The notes beneath the pieces are model-generated. The model saw only the letters and a list, made by a program, of their open reading frames with translations, searched no databases and was not told where the DNA came from. A program made the position numbers and the translations under genes. DNA of 64,000 nt. Origin: Vibrio jasicida CAIM 1864 = LMG 25398. Its GTDB lineage: Bacteria; Pseudomonadota; Gammaproteobacteria; Enterobacterales; Vibrionaceae. This document shows positions 55,407 through 64,000 of the stretch, one piece after another (the first letter of the stretch is position 1; each line of letters begins with the position of its first letter). Location: NCBI RefSeq assembly GCF_000400365.1, contig NZ_BAOG01000014.1, forward strand, positions 147,274 through 211,273, read 5' to 3'.

Positions 55407-56387
55407 ATGAAAAAGCTGCATTGGCGACGCCGTTCGCTTTTTCCTAACAACATTGTGACGCAAAGGAAGGTCACTGTATTGCAGAGAGGCGCAAGATACG
55501 AAGGTTTAACCCAATCATCGCAAGTGCCCAATGTTGTTAATGTCAATCACCGACAACTTCTTAGTGAAGACGTTCTGAGTTCAGAACAATTGTCTTTGCT
55601 ACAACGTTTGCTTGACCGCAATGTCGTTGATTGCTTATGTGCAAGCCAAGTGGTGAAAACCTATCAAAGGTTTGGTACCTCTTTAGACCGGTTTGCCATG
55701 CGCCTCTTTCTCGAGGTGGGTGGGCAACTGAGTGATAATCACGTGTTGAGCTCTTTTGAGCAAAGGCTGGATTACATTAACAGCCGATTAGGGTTTCGCT
55801 TCAATTTGGCGTCACCTAAAACGCTGATTCTTTCAATGTATTTAACCCTGAATGAATGGGTGAACCGAAAGACAGATCAGACGGTGTTACATGACACCAT
55901 AAAGCTAGAGCAGTTGATCAATCAGCTGAGTATTCAAAAAGACTACTGGTTAAGACTGTCGACAGAAGAGAACAGTGCGATTTTTGCAGAGCAGCAGTTA
56001 GCACTGATTCAGAGTCAGCAGAGTGAATTGTATGAGCAGCTTGATGTTCTCAATGAACAACAAAATCAGGCGGTTGAATCCCACCGAGCCATGGTGGAGG
56101 AGTGGAAGCCAACGCTTGATAAGCTCAAAGGTTTATCTCAGTACGGTGAGACCTCAGATAAGTTTATCTCTGACTGGAAAGTCTGGTGTGGCGAAGCTCG
56201 AGTGCAAGCGCCGGAACTCAACGACGTGTGGGACGCTTGTGATCTTGTGTACAGCGACTTAAATGCGGTTGCGAAGATTTGGCAGTGGTTTCAAGACATG
56301 CACACTGTTGGCAATGTGGATCACTACTATTTTGATATTCAGAGTAACCAGTGCGGTCAAGCTTGTAACCATCTCAGCCAGATTTAA
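55407..56387 (+). CDS. exsD: Type III secretion anti-activator ExsD
   Basis: 326 aa from ATG 55407 (an in-frame ATG at 55389 is also possible). Basic N terminus MKKLHWRRRSLFPNN and a long central coiled coil (ENSAIFAEQQLALIQSQQSE...). In the Pseudomonas system ExsD binds and blocks ExsA and is itself captured by ExsC. Assignment rests on position, length and coiled coil. First gene of the long vsc operon, under an ExsA promoter, which makes a negative feedback loop. Confidence 0.85.
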   Translation: MKKLHWRRRSLFPNNIVTQRKVTVLQRGARYEGLTQSSQVPNVVNVNHRQLLSEDVLSSEQLSLLQRLLDRNVVDCLCASQVVKTYQRFGTSLDRFAMRLFLEVGGQLSDNHVLSSFEQRLDYINSRLGFRFNLASPKTLILSMYLTLNEWVNRKTDQTVLHDTIKLEQLINQLSIQKDYWLRLSTEENSAIFAEQQLALIQSQQSELYEQLDVLNEQQNQAVESHRAMVEEWKPTLDKLKGLSQYGETSDKFISDWKVWCGEARVQAPELNDVWDACDLVYSDLNAVAKIWQWFQDMHTVGNVDHYYFDIQSNQCGQACNHLSQI

Positions 56388-56399
56388 ATAGAGCTAAAT

Positions 56400-56828
56400 A
56401 TGTTAGATCAAATGATGAAATCCCTCGCGGCAACGCTTGGGGTTGGGGATTTTATTGCCTCAAATAATGGTTCCTACGATATCGAAGTCGACCAGATGCT
56501 GCTTAACATTCGGCAGCATTCATCATGGGTCTTGTGGGAAACCGTGCTCCCATTTCAGTTTGAACAGCACCTCGATTACCAAAAAGAGCAGACGCTCAAA
56601 CATTGTATGCAGCTCTCTTTGAAGACACTGCGCGACACGAGCAGCACACTGACGGTGAATGATAACGAGCAGTTGATTGTGCAAGGAAAGATGAATATGG
56701 AAAGCGTCACCACAGAAGCATTATGCGCCCAGCTCTCCCAGCATGTGAATTTGGTGGAGCAGTTTAGTGGTGTGCTAGAGCACCAACGCGTTAACCATAC
56801 CGTCAGCCACAGTATTTGGATTCCATAA
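56400..56828 (+). CDS. vscB: Type III secretion chaperone VscB (YscB family)
   Basis: 142-aa small helical/sheet protein of class I T3SS chaperone type (MLDQMMKSLAATLGVGDFIA; MLLNIRQHSSWVLWETVLPF). YscB, with SycN, escorts the gate protein YopN in Yersinia. 12 bp after exsD; its stop overlaps the vscC start (TAATG). Confidence 0.82.
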   Translation: MLDQMMKSLAATLGVGDFIASNNGSYDIEVDQMLLNIRQHSSWVLWETVLPFQFEQHLDYQKEQTLKHCMQLSLKTLRDTSSTLTVNDNEQLIVQGKMNMESVTTEALCAQLSQHVNLVEQFSGVLEHQRVNHTVSHSIWIP

Positions 56829-58699
56829 TGCTTGCCGTTTTAAAAAAACAACTACGCCGACTTGTTTGGTCTGTTGCATGTACTTTGAGTTTGTTGACGG
56901 CATTGCCTTTACTCGCATCAGAGTTGAATTGGCCTGATCAGCCGTTTCGTTACTATGCCGACAATGACTCTTTAAAAGAATTATTGAATAACTTTGGCGC
57001 TAACTATCGTGTTTCTGTGTCGGTCAGTGACAAGGTAAACGATCGAGTCAGTGGTCGATTTACGCCAGAAGACCCAGCCGAGTTTCTTGATTACCTAGCA
57101 CAGGTCTACAACCTGATGTGGTATTTCGATGGCGCGGTGTTGCATGTGTACAAAGCGACGGAAACCCGTTCGAGACTGTTACAGCTTGAACTTCTTACTG
57201 CCCGTGAGCTACGAAGTACTCTGATATCAACAGGGATTTGGGACTCTCGCTACGGTTGGCGTGCGGCAGAGAACAAAGGGCTGGTTTACTTAGCGGGGCC
57301 ACCTAGATACGTTGATTTGGTTGTGCAAACGGCCGAAGCGCTGGAAAGCCGATTGGTTCAAAAGTCGAACTCTACCGATGAACTGTTTGTTGAAATTATT
57401 CCTTTGAAATATGCCTCAGCGACGGACAGAGAAATCACTTACCGCGATCAAGCGGTGACGGTGCCGGGCATTGCATCGGTATTAAGCCGAGTATTGTCGG
57501 GCGTTCAAACTCAGATCAAGGCAACCAAAGAGAGTGAAGAAGCGGACATCAATATGGCTGCAACCACGACGAAGAATGTTTCTGTACACGGCGGTGCGTC
57601 GGTTGAAGCAGAGCCAGGTTTAAACGCCATCATAGTGCGTGATACGCAAGCGCGTCTGCCTTTGTACCGCAAGTTAGTCGCTCAGTTGGATCAGCCACAG
57701 TCACGAATTGAAGTGGCACTCTCTATTGTCGATATCAGCGCGAACGATTTGAGCCAACTGGGTGTGGATTGGCGAGCGGGTATCGAGGTCGGTAACAACA
57801 GTATTTTAGACATCAAAACCACGGGTGACGTTGATGGTGGTGATGTGACGCTAGGTAGCGGGCAGACTTTTAAGTCACTGCTTGATGCGACCAACTTAAA
57901 CTACTTGTTGGCTCAAATTCGTTTGTTGGAATCTCAAGGTAGCGCTCAAGTCGTGTCTCGACCGACTTTGCTAACTCAAGAAAACGTTGAAGCGGTCCTA
58001 AACAACAGCAGCACGTTCTACGTCAAGTTGATTGGTAAAGAAACTGCAGCGCTTGAAGAAGTGACCTACGGCACCTTACTGCGTATCGTCCCACGCATCG
58101 TCGGAGACCGATTTGTTGAAAGACCAGAAATCAACCTGAGTTTGCATCTTGAAGATGGTGCGCAAATTCCAGATGGCGGTGTTGATGATGTGCCATCTAT
58201 CCGAAAAACAGAGATCAGCACGTTAGCGACCGTGAAGCAAGGTCAGAGCCTACTCATCGGTGGTGTATACCGTGATGAAATCAGTCATCAACTGCGTAAA
58301 GTGCCTTTGTTAGGGGACATTCCATACCTTGGTGCCTTGTTTAGAAGTACGACCGATACCACCAGAAGAACGGTGCGCATGTTCATTATTGAGCCGAGAA
58401 TTGTTGTCGATGGCATTGGCGACAACGTGCTTATCGGTAATGAGTATGACTTGAGGCCGAAGCTCGGCACCTTGAACAATATTTCAAATAACAGTGCAGA
58501 TCTGAAATCGGCACTCGCGCTCTACAGCTGTACATCTCAAGTACAAGCGGAGCGTCACCAACAAGATCTATTGTCACAGGGCAAATCTTCGCTGTTATCA
58601 CAATGCGAGCTACCTTCAGGGCAAAAAGGATGGCGAGTGCAAATCAAAGAGTGTGATGGCTCAGAGAATCATTGCGTTCGACCATTAGAGGAGCAATAG
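56828..58699 (+). CDS. vscC: Type III secretion outer-membrane secretin VscC
   Basis: 623 aa from the ATG at 56828; an upstream TTG in frame lies in vscB. Signal peptide (VACTLSLLTALPLLASELNW), N0/N1-type periplasmic domains (YADNDSLKELLNNFGANYRV), and a C-terminal secretin pore (ALSIVDISANDLSQLGVDW; TLLIGG-like SLLIGGVYRDE; KVPLLGDIPYLGALFRST). The C-terminal tail has four cysteines (YSCTS, SQCEL, KECDG, NHCVR). Forms the outer-membrane ring of the injectisome; the ExsB lipoprotein probably assists. Confidence 0.94.
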   Translation: MLAVLKKQLRRLVWSVACTLSLLTALPLLASELNWPDQPFRYYADNDSLKELLNNFGANYRVSVSVSDKVNDRVSGRFTPEDPAEFLDYLAQVYNLMWYFDGAVLHVYKATETRSRLLQLELLTARELRSTLISTGIWDSRYGWRAAENKGLVYLAGPPRYVDLVVQTAEALESRLVQKSNSTDELFVEIIPLKYASATDREITYRDQAVTVPGIASVLSRVLSGVQTQIKATKESEEADINMAATTTKNVSVHGGASVEAEPGLNAIIVRDTQARLPLYRKLVAQLDQPQSRIEVALSIVDISANDLSQLGVDWRAGIEVGNNSILDIKTTGDVDGGDVTLGSGQTFKSLLDATNLNYLLAQIRLLESQGSAQVVSRPTLLTQENVEAVLNNSSTFYVKLIGKETAALEEVTYGTLLRIVPRIVGDRFVERPEINLSLHLEDGAQIPDGGVDDVPSIRKTEISTLATVKQGQSLLIGGVYRDEISHQLRKVPLLGDIPYLGALFRSTTDTTRRTVRMFIIEPRIVVDGIGDNVLIGNEYDLRPKLGTLNNISNNSADLKSALALYSCTSQVQAERHQQDLLSQGKSSLLSQCELPSGQKGWRVQIKECDGSENHCVRPLEEQ

Positions 58700-58704
58700 C
58701 CTCA

Positions 58705-60006
58705 ATGCAGCAATGGAAAATTCGTATTCTCTCTGGTGTTCATGCCGGAGTAGAGGTGACCTTACCCAATGATTCATTGGTGTTGGGGAGCGATGACTTT
58801 ACCGCCGACCTTGTGCTGACCGATTCGGGCATCAAGGCGAGTCACCTTGTATTGGTATGCGATGGCGATACCGTCTTACTGCGTGATTGTGATGAGGTTT
58901 CGATCAATAGCGAGAGCGTTACCGTTGACGCTAATGGGATTGAATTATCACGCAACGCCTTGGTTTCGGTTGGCCGCTTAACGTTTGCAGTAGGGCACCT
59001 TGAAGATGACTTGGCGATCGATATCACGACGGAAGCCGCAGATAAACAAGCGACACCGGTTAGTCATAAACCGTCATCAGGTTGGAAGAGAACAGTCTTG
59101 ATCGGCTTGATGTGCAGCCTGATCCCAAGCGTGATATTTGCCGGTGTTTGGTATAGCCAAATCCGAGCCAGCGACAGCGATGCCATCACGGAAGCGGAGC
59201 CCATCGTTTTAGTGCGCAATATTCTGAGCGAATTGAAGCTCGATGATGTGCGGGTTGAATGGAATGCAACGGCAAGGCAGGCAGTACTGGAAGGGTACGT
59301 CGAGGATAGAACCGCAAAACTGCAACTGTTGGGAAGAATTGACGCACTAGGGATCAACTACAAAAGTGACCTGCGAACCATGGAAGAGATTCGTCGCGGC
59401 GTGCGCTTTATCTTGCGTAACCTCGGTTATCACCAAGTCAAAGTTGAGAATGGTGAAGAGACCGGCACGCTGCTCTTAACGGGGTACATTGATGATGCGA
59501 GCCGTTGGAGCCAAGTCGAGCAGATATTAGAACGTGATGTCCCGGGGTTGGTCGCTTGGAAGGTCGAACTGCAAAGAGCGGGCGCCTATATGGATACGCT
59601 CAAAGCCTTGCTTGAAAAAGCTGAGTTATTAAAGAAAGTTCAGTTAGTAACAAGTGGCGATCGTATTGAAGTACGCGGTGAGTTGGATGACATCGAGACC
59701 ACTCGCTTCTATGGCGTTACGAGGGATTTCCGTGAGCAGTATGGCGAGAAACCTTACTTGGTTTTGAAGTCCATTCCGAAAGTAAGCAAGGGAACCAACA
59801 TCGATTTTCCGTTTCGTAGCGTGAACTTCGGTCAAGTCCCTTATGTGATTCTTACGGACAATGTTCGTTACATGGTTGGGGCACGCACCCCTCAAGGGTA
59901 TCGCATTTCTAGCGTCACCCCAGCAGGAATAGAGCTTGTGAAAGGCGGGCGAGTGATCACGATCGATCTAGGGTATGAAGGTGGAAATACCAATGACAAA
60001 TCTTGA
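58705..60006 (+). CDS. vscD: Type III secretion inner-membrane ring protein VscD
   Basis: 433 aa from the ATG at 58705; upstream in-frame codons overlap vscC. N-terminal cytoplasmic FHA-like domain (MQQWKIRILSGVHAGVEVTL; LVLGSDDFTADLVLTDSG), one membrane span (TVLIGLMCSLIPSVIFAGVW, about residue 135), then periplasmic ring-building BON-like domains. Forms the outer part of the inner-membrane ring with VscJ. The end overlaps vscE. Confidence 0.9.
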   Translation: MQQWKIRILSGVHAGVEVTLPNDSLVLGSDDFTADLVLTDSGIKASHLVLVCDGDTVLLRDCDEVSINSESVTVDANGIELSRNALVSVGRLTFAVGHLEDDLAIDITTEAADKQATPVSHKPSSGWKRTVLIGLMCSLIPSVIFAGVWYSQIRASDSDAITEAEPIVLVRNILSELKLDDVRVEWNATARQAVLEGYVEDRTAKLQLLGRIDALGINYKSDLRTMEEIRRGVRFILRNLGYHQVKVENGEETGTLLLTGYIDDASRWSQVEQILERDVPGLVAWKVELQRAGAYMDTLKALLEKAELLKKVQLVTSGDRIEVRGELDDIETTRFYGVTRDFREQYGEKPYLVLKSIPKVSKGTNIDFPFRSVNFGQVPYVILTDNVRYMVGARTPQGYRISSVTPAGIELVKGGRVITIDLGYEGGNTNDKS

Positions 60007-60199
60007 ACAACTACTACAAAGCGACTCAGGGCAGGAACAGAAAGAGGCCATTGTCCTCAAGTTCAAGCAAGCGCAATCTGCAGTTAAGCGCCAGCTCGAT
60101 CTTGGCTGTGCCCCCCAAGAATATCAGTTGCTACTCAAACAGCATGAGGCGTATCAAGCGGCCTTAGCTGTGATTGAAACTGTCGAATGCAATAAATAA
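59993..60199 (+). CDS. vscE: Type III secretion needle co-chaperone VscE
   Basis: 68-aa helical protein (MTNLEQLLQSDSGQEQKEAI...), the size of YscE/PscE, which with YscG/PscG keeps the needle subunit unpolymerised in the cytoplasm. Start at 59993 is supported by GAAGGTGG upstream; the gene overlaps the vscD end by 14 bases. Confidence 0.85.
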   Translation: MTNLEQLLQSDSGQEQKEAIVLKFKQAQSAVKRQLDLGCAPQEYQLLLKQHEAYQAALAVIETVECNK

Positions 60200-60215
60200 A
60201 CAAGAGGCGATACCT

Positions 60216-60464
60216 ATGTCATTTTACGATGCGAGTAACAGTGTTTATCTCGATGATGTTAAAGCGAAACTAGAAGAACAAGCAAAAGCGGCGAATGAAG
60301 CCGTGAATGAAGCGATCAAAAATCTAGAAACCAACGCTGATGACCCATCAAAGCTGGCTGAATTGCAGCACACGATCAACAAATGGTCGGTGGTTTACAA
60401 CATCAATGCGACCACGACTCGTGCTATCAAGGATGTGATGCAGTCGATTCTGCAGAAGGTGTAA
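60216..60464 (+). CDS. vscF: Type III secretion needle subunit VscF
   Basis: 82 aa, needle-protein length. MSFYDASNSVYLDDVKAKLE followed by two helices and the conserved ADDPSKLAELQHTINKWSVVYN; the C-terminal TTTRAIKDVMQSILQKV is the polymerisation face. The frame extends upstream to 60174 but GAGG before ATG 60216 fixes the start. Polymerises into the extracellular needle. Confidence 0.95.
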   Translation: MSFYDASNSVYLDDVKAKLEEQAKAANEAVNEAIKNLETNADDPSKLAELQHTINKWSVVYNINATTTRAIKDVMQSILQKV

Positions 60465-60467
60465 GTT

Positions 60468-60824
60468 ATGGAAAAAGACATGCGTTTGCTGCTGGCCGAA
60501 ACGGCTTTGATGGCAACTGGTATGCATCGCCACGAAGAGGCAGAGACGATTGCGTCTTGCCTTGAATCCCAAGGGGATACCGAAGAAGTCGTAGCAATGA
60601 TTCGCTCTATGAGTTTGATGAATCGTGGTCGCTACGAAGAGGCGCATCGCCTGCTTGAACCGATGTGCGTGAACTCTCCTGACTTAGTCTGCTTAGCGGC
60701 TCTGGCGGCGGGTAAAGCAGGGTTAGCGAGTAAAGCGGAATCTTGGCTGGCGATGGCTTCAAAAGGCAGTGAAGAAAACCAAGCCTTTGCAACGAGCTTC
60801 TCTCAGGATATCAGGAACCTTTAA
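60468..60824 (+). CDS. vscG: Type III secretion needle chaperone VscG
   Basis: 118-aa TPR-like helical protein (LLLAETALMATGMHRHEEAE; MSLMNRGRYEEAHRLLEPMC; CLAALAAGKAGLASKAESWL), matching YscG/PscG. Holds VscF together with VscE. Starts 3 bp after vscF; its stop overlaps the vscH start (TAATG). Confidence 0.9.
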   Translation: MEKDMRLLLAETALMATGMHRHEEAETIASCLESQGDTEEVVAMIRSMSLMNRGRYEEAHRLLEPMCVNSPDLVCLAALAAGKAGLASKAESWLAMASKGSEENQAFATSFSQDIRNL

Positions 60825-61486
60825 TGAAGGTTGAAAACAACTCGCTCAACTATGTACTCAGTCAGGTTCAGCAGCCAGCCAGAGTTGATCTGCACGAGGC
60901 AAACAAGATGAACCGTTTGATGAGTGAAAGTGCATCAGACAACAGTGCATCAGACAGTAATTCATCAAATAAGAGTGCATCGCCAGTGCAAAAAAGCACG
61001 GACATCGTCTCTCAGTCTGAGGCCAAAGTGACGGCAATTAAAGAGTGGTATGAAGCGCTCAAGAGTTCCGGAAACTTTAGCTCAACGGCACTTAGCCGCT
61101 CACTTGACGGAGCGCTTACTTCTCCAAGCGAGCAGAAAGAGGCGTTGTGGTATGCACTTAGCCAGGAAAGAAGCGTAAAAGGCACCGATAAAGCGTCACC
61201 AGAACTACTGGCTTCACTCGAACAAGAGTTACTGGGCAGCTTTTCAGGACGTTTGCTGGCCGATCCTCCAAAAGACCGTGAGGAGCTAAAAGTGCTGCTG
61301 TCTGAGCATTTCCCTCTGGGGGCGCAAAAAGAACAAGCACTTTGGCATAGCTGGGCCGAGTTGAAAGACATTCCTGATCAAGAGCCATTGTTAGACATGG
61401 TTCGGGAAGAGTTGAGCTTTGTTATACAAATCAACTCGATGGTCAAAAACATGCTGACTTACAGCCACAAACTAGAGCTCTCATAG
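60824..61486 (+). CDS. vscH: YscH/YopR-family type III secretion protein VscH
   Basis: 220 aa. A low-complexity Ser/Asn region (SASDNSASDSNSSNKSAS) is followed by a helical domain (SSTALSRSLDGALTSPSEQK; ELLGSFSGRLLADPPKDREE; REELSFVIQINSMVKNMLTY) typical of YopR. In Yersinia the protein is secreted early and influences needle assembly. Position between vscG and vscI matches ysc gene order. Confidence 0.85.
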   Translation: MKVENNSLNYVLSQVQQPARVDLHEANKMNRLMSESASDNSASDSNSSNKSASPVQKSTDIVSQSEAKVTAIKEWYEALKSSGNFSSTALSRSLDGALTSPSEQKEALWYALSQERSVKGTDKASPELLASLEQELLGSFSGRLLADPPKDREELKVLLSEHFPLGAQKEQALWHSWAELKDIPDQEPLLDMVREELSFVIQINSMVKNMLTYSHKLELS

Positions 61487-61494
61487 GAACGCAG

Positions 61495-61839
61495 ATGATC
61501 AATACGCAGTACACCGAAGTCATGCAAACGAATCTAGAGCAAGTGCAAGATGCGCAAGCCCAGGATGGGCTTAGCGAGCGTTTCGAGCAAGCGATGTTGG
61601 CCCCAGAAGGAAACAATGGTTTAGAAGGTGGTTTGTTAGAAAACATTAGTGAACTGAAAAATACCATCGATAACGCAAAAAGCAGTTTAACCGACAGCAT
61701 GAAAATGGTGGGTGACGATCCTGCTCAGCTTTTGCAAATGCAATGGGCGTTAACTCGAATTACCTTTCAAGAGGAGCTGATCGCCAAGACGGTAGGTAAA
61801 ACGACGCAAAACGTAGAAACACTGTTGAAGGCACAGTAG
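61495..61839 (+). CDS. vscI: Type III secretion inner rod protein VscI
   Basis: 114 aa; C-terminal half ([40 protein letters not shown]) is the conserved YscI/PrgJ-like segment that forms the rod/adapter beneath the needle. 8 bp after vscH. Confidence 0.9.
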   Translation: MINTQYTEVMQTNLEQVQDAQAQDGLSERFEQAMLAPEGNNGLEGGLLENISELKNTIDNAKSSLTDSMKMVGDDPAQLLQMQWALTRITFQEELIAKTVGKTTQNVETLLKAQ

Positions 61840-61844
61840 TCACA

Positions 61845-62603
61845 ATGAAGTCAGTCATCACAAGAAAAACAATGCGTGCAGTAAGCATGTTACTGGTTCT
61901 ATTTTTGGTGGGTTGTCAGACCGAACTTTACACCGGAGTGAGCCAGAAAGAGGGCAACGAAATGTTGTCAATCTTACTTTCTGAAGGCGTCGTCGCCACC
62001 AAAGAACCGGATAAAGACAACACCGTCAAGTTGATGGTAGATAACGCACAAATTGCGTTTGCGGTTGATGCGCTTAAGCGCAAAGGTTACCCAAGAGAGC
62101 AGTTCTCTACACTTAAAGAAGTCTTCCCGAAAGACGATCTGATTTCGTCTCCGCTTGCCGAGCGAGCAAGACTGATTTACGCGAAATCGCAAGAGTTATC
62201 GTCCACATTGTCACAAATTGATGGTGTGTTGGTCGCTCGCGTTCACGTGGTACTTGAAGACCAAAATCTTCGTCCTGGTGAGCGCCCAACGCCAGCTTCT
62301 GCCTCGGTATTTATCAAGCATGCTGCGGATGTCGCGTTGGATTCTTATGTCCCTCAAATCAAGCTGTTAGTTAACAACAGCATCGAAGGGTTGAACTACG
62401 ACCGTATCAGCGTGGTGATGGTGCCATCTTCGGAAGTTCGTGTGACGTCTCAAGGTAATCAATTCGAAAGCATTCTGTCGATTCAAGTGACCAAAGACAC
62501 CGCAAGCCATTTGATTGCAATCCTTGTTTTCTTGGTACTACTGATCATTGGCTCTAATGCAGCAACGTTTGCTTGGTGCCGCAGGAATGTGAAACGTGGT
62601 TAA
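61845..62603 (+). CDS. vscJ: Type III secretion inner-membrane ring lipoprotein VscJ
   Basis: 252-aa lipoprotein. Lipobox LVGC ([20 protein letters not shown]), FliF-like periplasmic domains ([13 protein letters not shown] [57 protein letters not shown]) and a C-terminal membrane span ([20 protein letters not shown]). Forms the inner-membrane ring with VscD. Overlaps vscK by 8 bases. Confidence 0.95.
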   Translation: MKSVITRKTMRAVSMLLVLFLVGCQTELYTGVSQKEGNEMLSILLSEGVVATKEPDKDNTVKLMVDNAQIAFAVDALKRKGYPREQFSTLKEVFPKDDLISSPLAERARLIYAKSQELSSTLSQIDGVLVARVHVVLEDQNLRPGERPTPASASVFIKHAADVALDSYVPQIKLLVNNSIEGLNYDRISVVMVPSSEVRVTSQGNQFESILSIQVTKDTASHLIAILVFLVLLIIGSNAATFAWCRRNVKRG

Positions 62604-63261
62604 TTCCGAAACGCCGGCTTCCCAAATTCAGCATCAGTTTAACTATTGCCCTTGCAGTTATATTGACGAAAGTTGGGTAATGGAAAAACAGCCTTGGCTG
62701 TTAAAACTCCGAGGTTGGAGGGAACAGGCGGCCATCAATCAGTGGTGTATTGAAGACTGGGCGTTATCGCCAATTACGGATCATGCTTTTAATCATCCAT
62801 ACAACAGTCTGGCTTTACTGCCTGTAGAGGCAACAAACCGACTGCTGTTGATGATTGGTGGAGTCATGCATTGCCAAGCGATGCGCCAAGTGGTGCTAAA
62901 GCAACCTAAACAGTGTCTTAATCAGGTCTTTGGGGTGGATGAAACGCGTTTTTTGATCCAACAAGGACCGATGATGATTTCCAACTGGCCTAGCGGTTGG
63001 CAAAAGCCACTGCCAAACAGCCTCGATGAAAAAAGCTTTGAAAAGACAGCCCGAGAGCTGGGGTATTTATGGGTCACGTTCTTACTGGTGAAGTCACCAT
63101 CAGAGTTAGTGCAACGATGGCAGTTTAAGCTCGATCGTCAACTGACGCTGACGGATCACAGTGCAGATTGGTTGGATGACGCGCATCGCGATCTCGCATA
63201 TCGACTTATCAAGAAAATCGCAAAACAGGTAATTCCTCAATGGTTTCATTTGTTGAAATAA
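62596..63261 (+). CDS. vscK: Type III secretion sorting platform protein VscK
   Basis: 221 aa from the GTG at 62596 within the vscJ end. Soluble, poorly conserved protein ([40 protein letters not shown]); assigned by order between vscJ and vscL. YscK/PscK links the inner ring to the cytoplasmic sorting platform. Overlaps vscL by 22 bases. Confidence 0.88.
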   Translation: MVNSETPASQIQHQFNYCPCSYIDESWVMEKQPWLLKLRGWREQAAINQWCIEDWALSPITDHAFNHPYNSLALLPVEATNRLLLMIGGVMHCQAMRQVVLKQPKQCLNQVFGVDETRFLIQQGPMMISNWPSGWQKPLPNSLDEKSFEKTARELGYLWVTFLLVKSPSELVQRWQFKLDRQLTLTDHSADWLDDAHRDLAYRLIKKIAKQVIPQWFHLLK

Positions 63262-63875
63262 AAACCGACAACTTGCAATTGGCGCCGGGCTTAAAAGTGC
63301 TCAAAGCAAAAGACTATGTGAGTTACTTAGATTCGCAGCATTTGGTTGAGGCGGCGCACTCAAAAGCAGAAAGCATCATTGCGAAAGCGGACGAAGCCTA
63401 TGAACTAGAGAGGCTGCGAGGTTATCAGGACGGCATCGATCAAGCGAAGATTGAGAACGCAGAAACCATGCTAGCAACGCTTGCTCGATGCAACGAATAC
63501 TATCTGCAGGTCGAGCAAAAAATGACAGGTGTTGTGCTCGATGCTGTCAGAAAGATCATCAACAGCTTTGATGATGTGGATACCACTGCAAGTGTCGTGA
63601 GAGAGGCGCTCCAACTTGTCAGTAACCAGAAGCAAGTGATTCTGCACGTACACCCAGAGCAGGTTACTGAAGTGCGGGAGAAGGTTTCCTCCATACTCAG
63701 TGATTTCCCTGAAGTGGGGTACGTTGAAGTCATTGCTGATGCACGTTTAAAAAACGGCGGCTGCATATTGGAGACCGAGGTCGGTATTATTGATGCGAGC
63801 ATCGACGGGCAGCTACAAGCACTCAAGCATGCCATCACCAAGCAATTGAGCGAACGCCAGCAGATGCAGCCTTAA
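63240..63875 (+). CDS. vscL: Type III secretion ATPase regulator/stator VscL
   Basis: 211-aa FliH/YscL-type protein. Long N-terminal helix (HLVEAAHSKAESIIAKADEA YELERLRGYQ region) and C-terminal domain (EQVTEVREKVSSILSDFPEV; RLKNGGCILETEVGIIDASI). Binds and regulates the ATPase VscN, which is not in the window. It is the last gene of the exsD-vscL operon; a strong terminator follows. Confidence 0.93.
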   Translation: MVSFVEIKTDNLQLAPGLKVLKAKDYVSYLDSQHLVEAAHSKAESIIAKADEAYELERLRGYQDGIDQAKIENAETMLATLARCNEYYLQVEQKMTGVVLDAVRKIINSFDDVDTTASVVREALQLVSNQKQVILHVHPEQVTEVREKVSSILSDFPEVGYVEVIADARLKNGGCILETEVGIIDASIDGQLQALKHAITKQLSERQQMQP

Positions 63876-63928
63876 CGCGTTTATTTTCGTTCTCCGAAAG
63901 TCCAGCTATGCTGCAATGTAGATCAGAT

Positions 63929-63950
63929 AAGGATCGGTTGACCGATCCTT
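63929..63950. other. 22-bp perfect inverted repeat after vscL
   Basis: AAGGATCGGT-TG-ACCGATCCTT: ten-base perfect arms with a two-base centre. As RNA it would form a hairpin followed by CTGCTGAG rather than a U-tract. It may be a protein-binding palindrome or an accessory 3'-end hairpin in front of the terminator. Confidence 0.6.
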
Positions 63951-63962
63951 CTGCTGAGAGAT

Positions 63963-63997
63963 AATCGGAAGCCTGTTTCTAGGCTTCCGATTTTTTA
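63963..63997 (+). terminator. Terminator of the exsD-vscL operon
   Basis: Eleven-base perfect arms AATCGGAAGCC/GGCTTCCGATT with an eight-base loop and a TTTTTT tail, at the right edge of the window. Confidence 0.92.
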
Positions 63998-64000
63998 TGT

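Overview
The window is a piece of a gammaproteobacterial chromosome. Gene content and order (cmoA-cmoB, aspS, yebC, ruvC, ruvAB, cydABX, ybgC-tolQRAB-pal-cpoB, nadA, alaE) together with a Ysc/Psc-type type III secretion locus headed by exsC/E and exsB/A/D point to Vibrio, most likely the Harveyi clade (V. parahaemolyticus, V. alginolyticus, V. campbellii, V. harveyi). The species call is an inference from memory of these genomes, not from a search.

Layout. (1) 1-4.4 kb: a truncated aldehyde dehydrogenase, an acyl-CoA ligase and a GMC oxidoreductase, together able to take an alcohol to an acyl-CoA. (2) 4.5-11.1 kb, minus strand: a small acidic protein; a three-gene envelope operon (retropepsin-like lipoprotein, inactive transglutaminase/7TM protein, RimK-like ATP-grasp ligase); the tRNA wobble-modification pair cmoA/cmoB, with a six-copy 7-bp repeat at the cmoA stop codon; and a DUF72 protein. 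(3) 11.3-28.3 kb, plus strand: core genes aspS, yebC, ruvC, a chemoreceptor, ruvAB, the cytochrome bd operon behind two perfect FNR-type boxes (including the 35-aa cydX), the Tol-Pal operon and nadA. (4) 28.4-35.9 kb: an ion channel/DUF350/YgiB/YgiC operon, a UPF0149 protein, a hybrid histidine kinase, a small basic protein, alaE and tRNA-Ser(GGA).

(5) 36-52.1 kb is accessory DNA, visibly richer in A+T than its surroundings, starting right after the tRNA-Ser gene. It holds a LapG-like cysteine peptidase, two divergent paralogous one-TM proteins, an OmpA-family porin next to a 1392-aa lipoprotein with tandem Ig/cadherin-like modules and ten RCC1-like repeats, XRE and ribbon-helix-helix regulators, an unknown secreted protein, and a split RHS system. 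In the split RHS, a YD-repeat shell protein is followed one base later by a separate protein with a Tat signal, the RHS core and a C-terminal domain with a His/Cys pair reminiscent of clan CD peptidases. No immunity gene follows. I saw no integrase.

(6) 52.3-64 kb is the type III secretion locus. exsC-exsE run leftward and exsB, exsA and then exsD-vscBCDEFGHIJKL run rightward, ending in a strong terminator at the window edge. ExsA-type promoters with the diagnostic 21-bp spacer are visible at exsC and exsD and, more weakly, at exsB. They fit the ExsA/ExsD/ExsC/ExsE partner-switching circuit that couples secretion to transcription. A 56-codon membrane ORF lies antisense across the exsC promoter.
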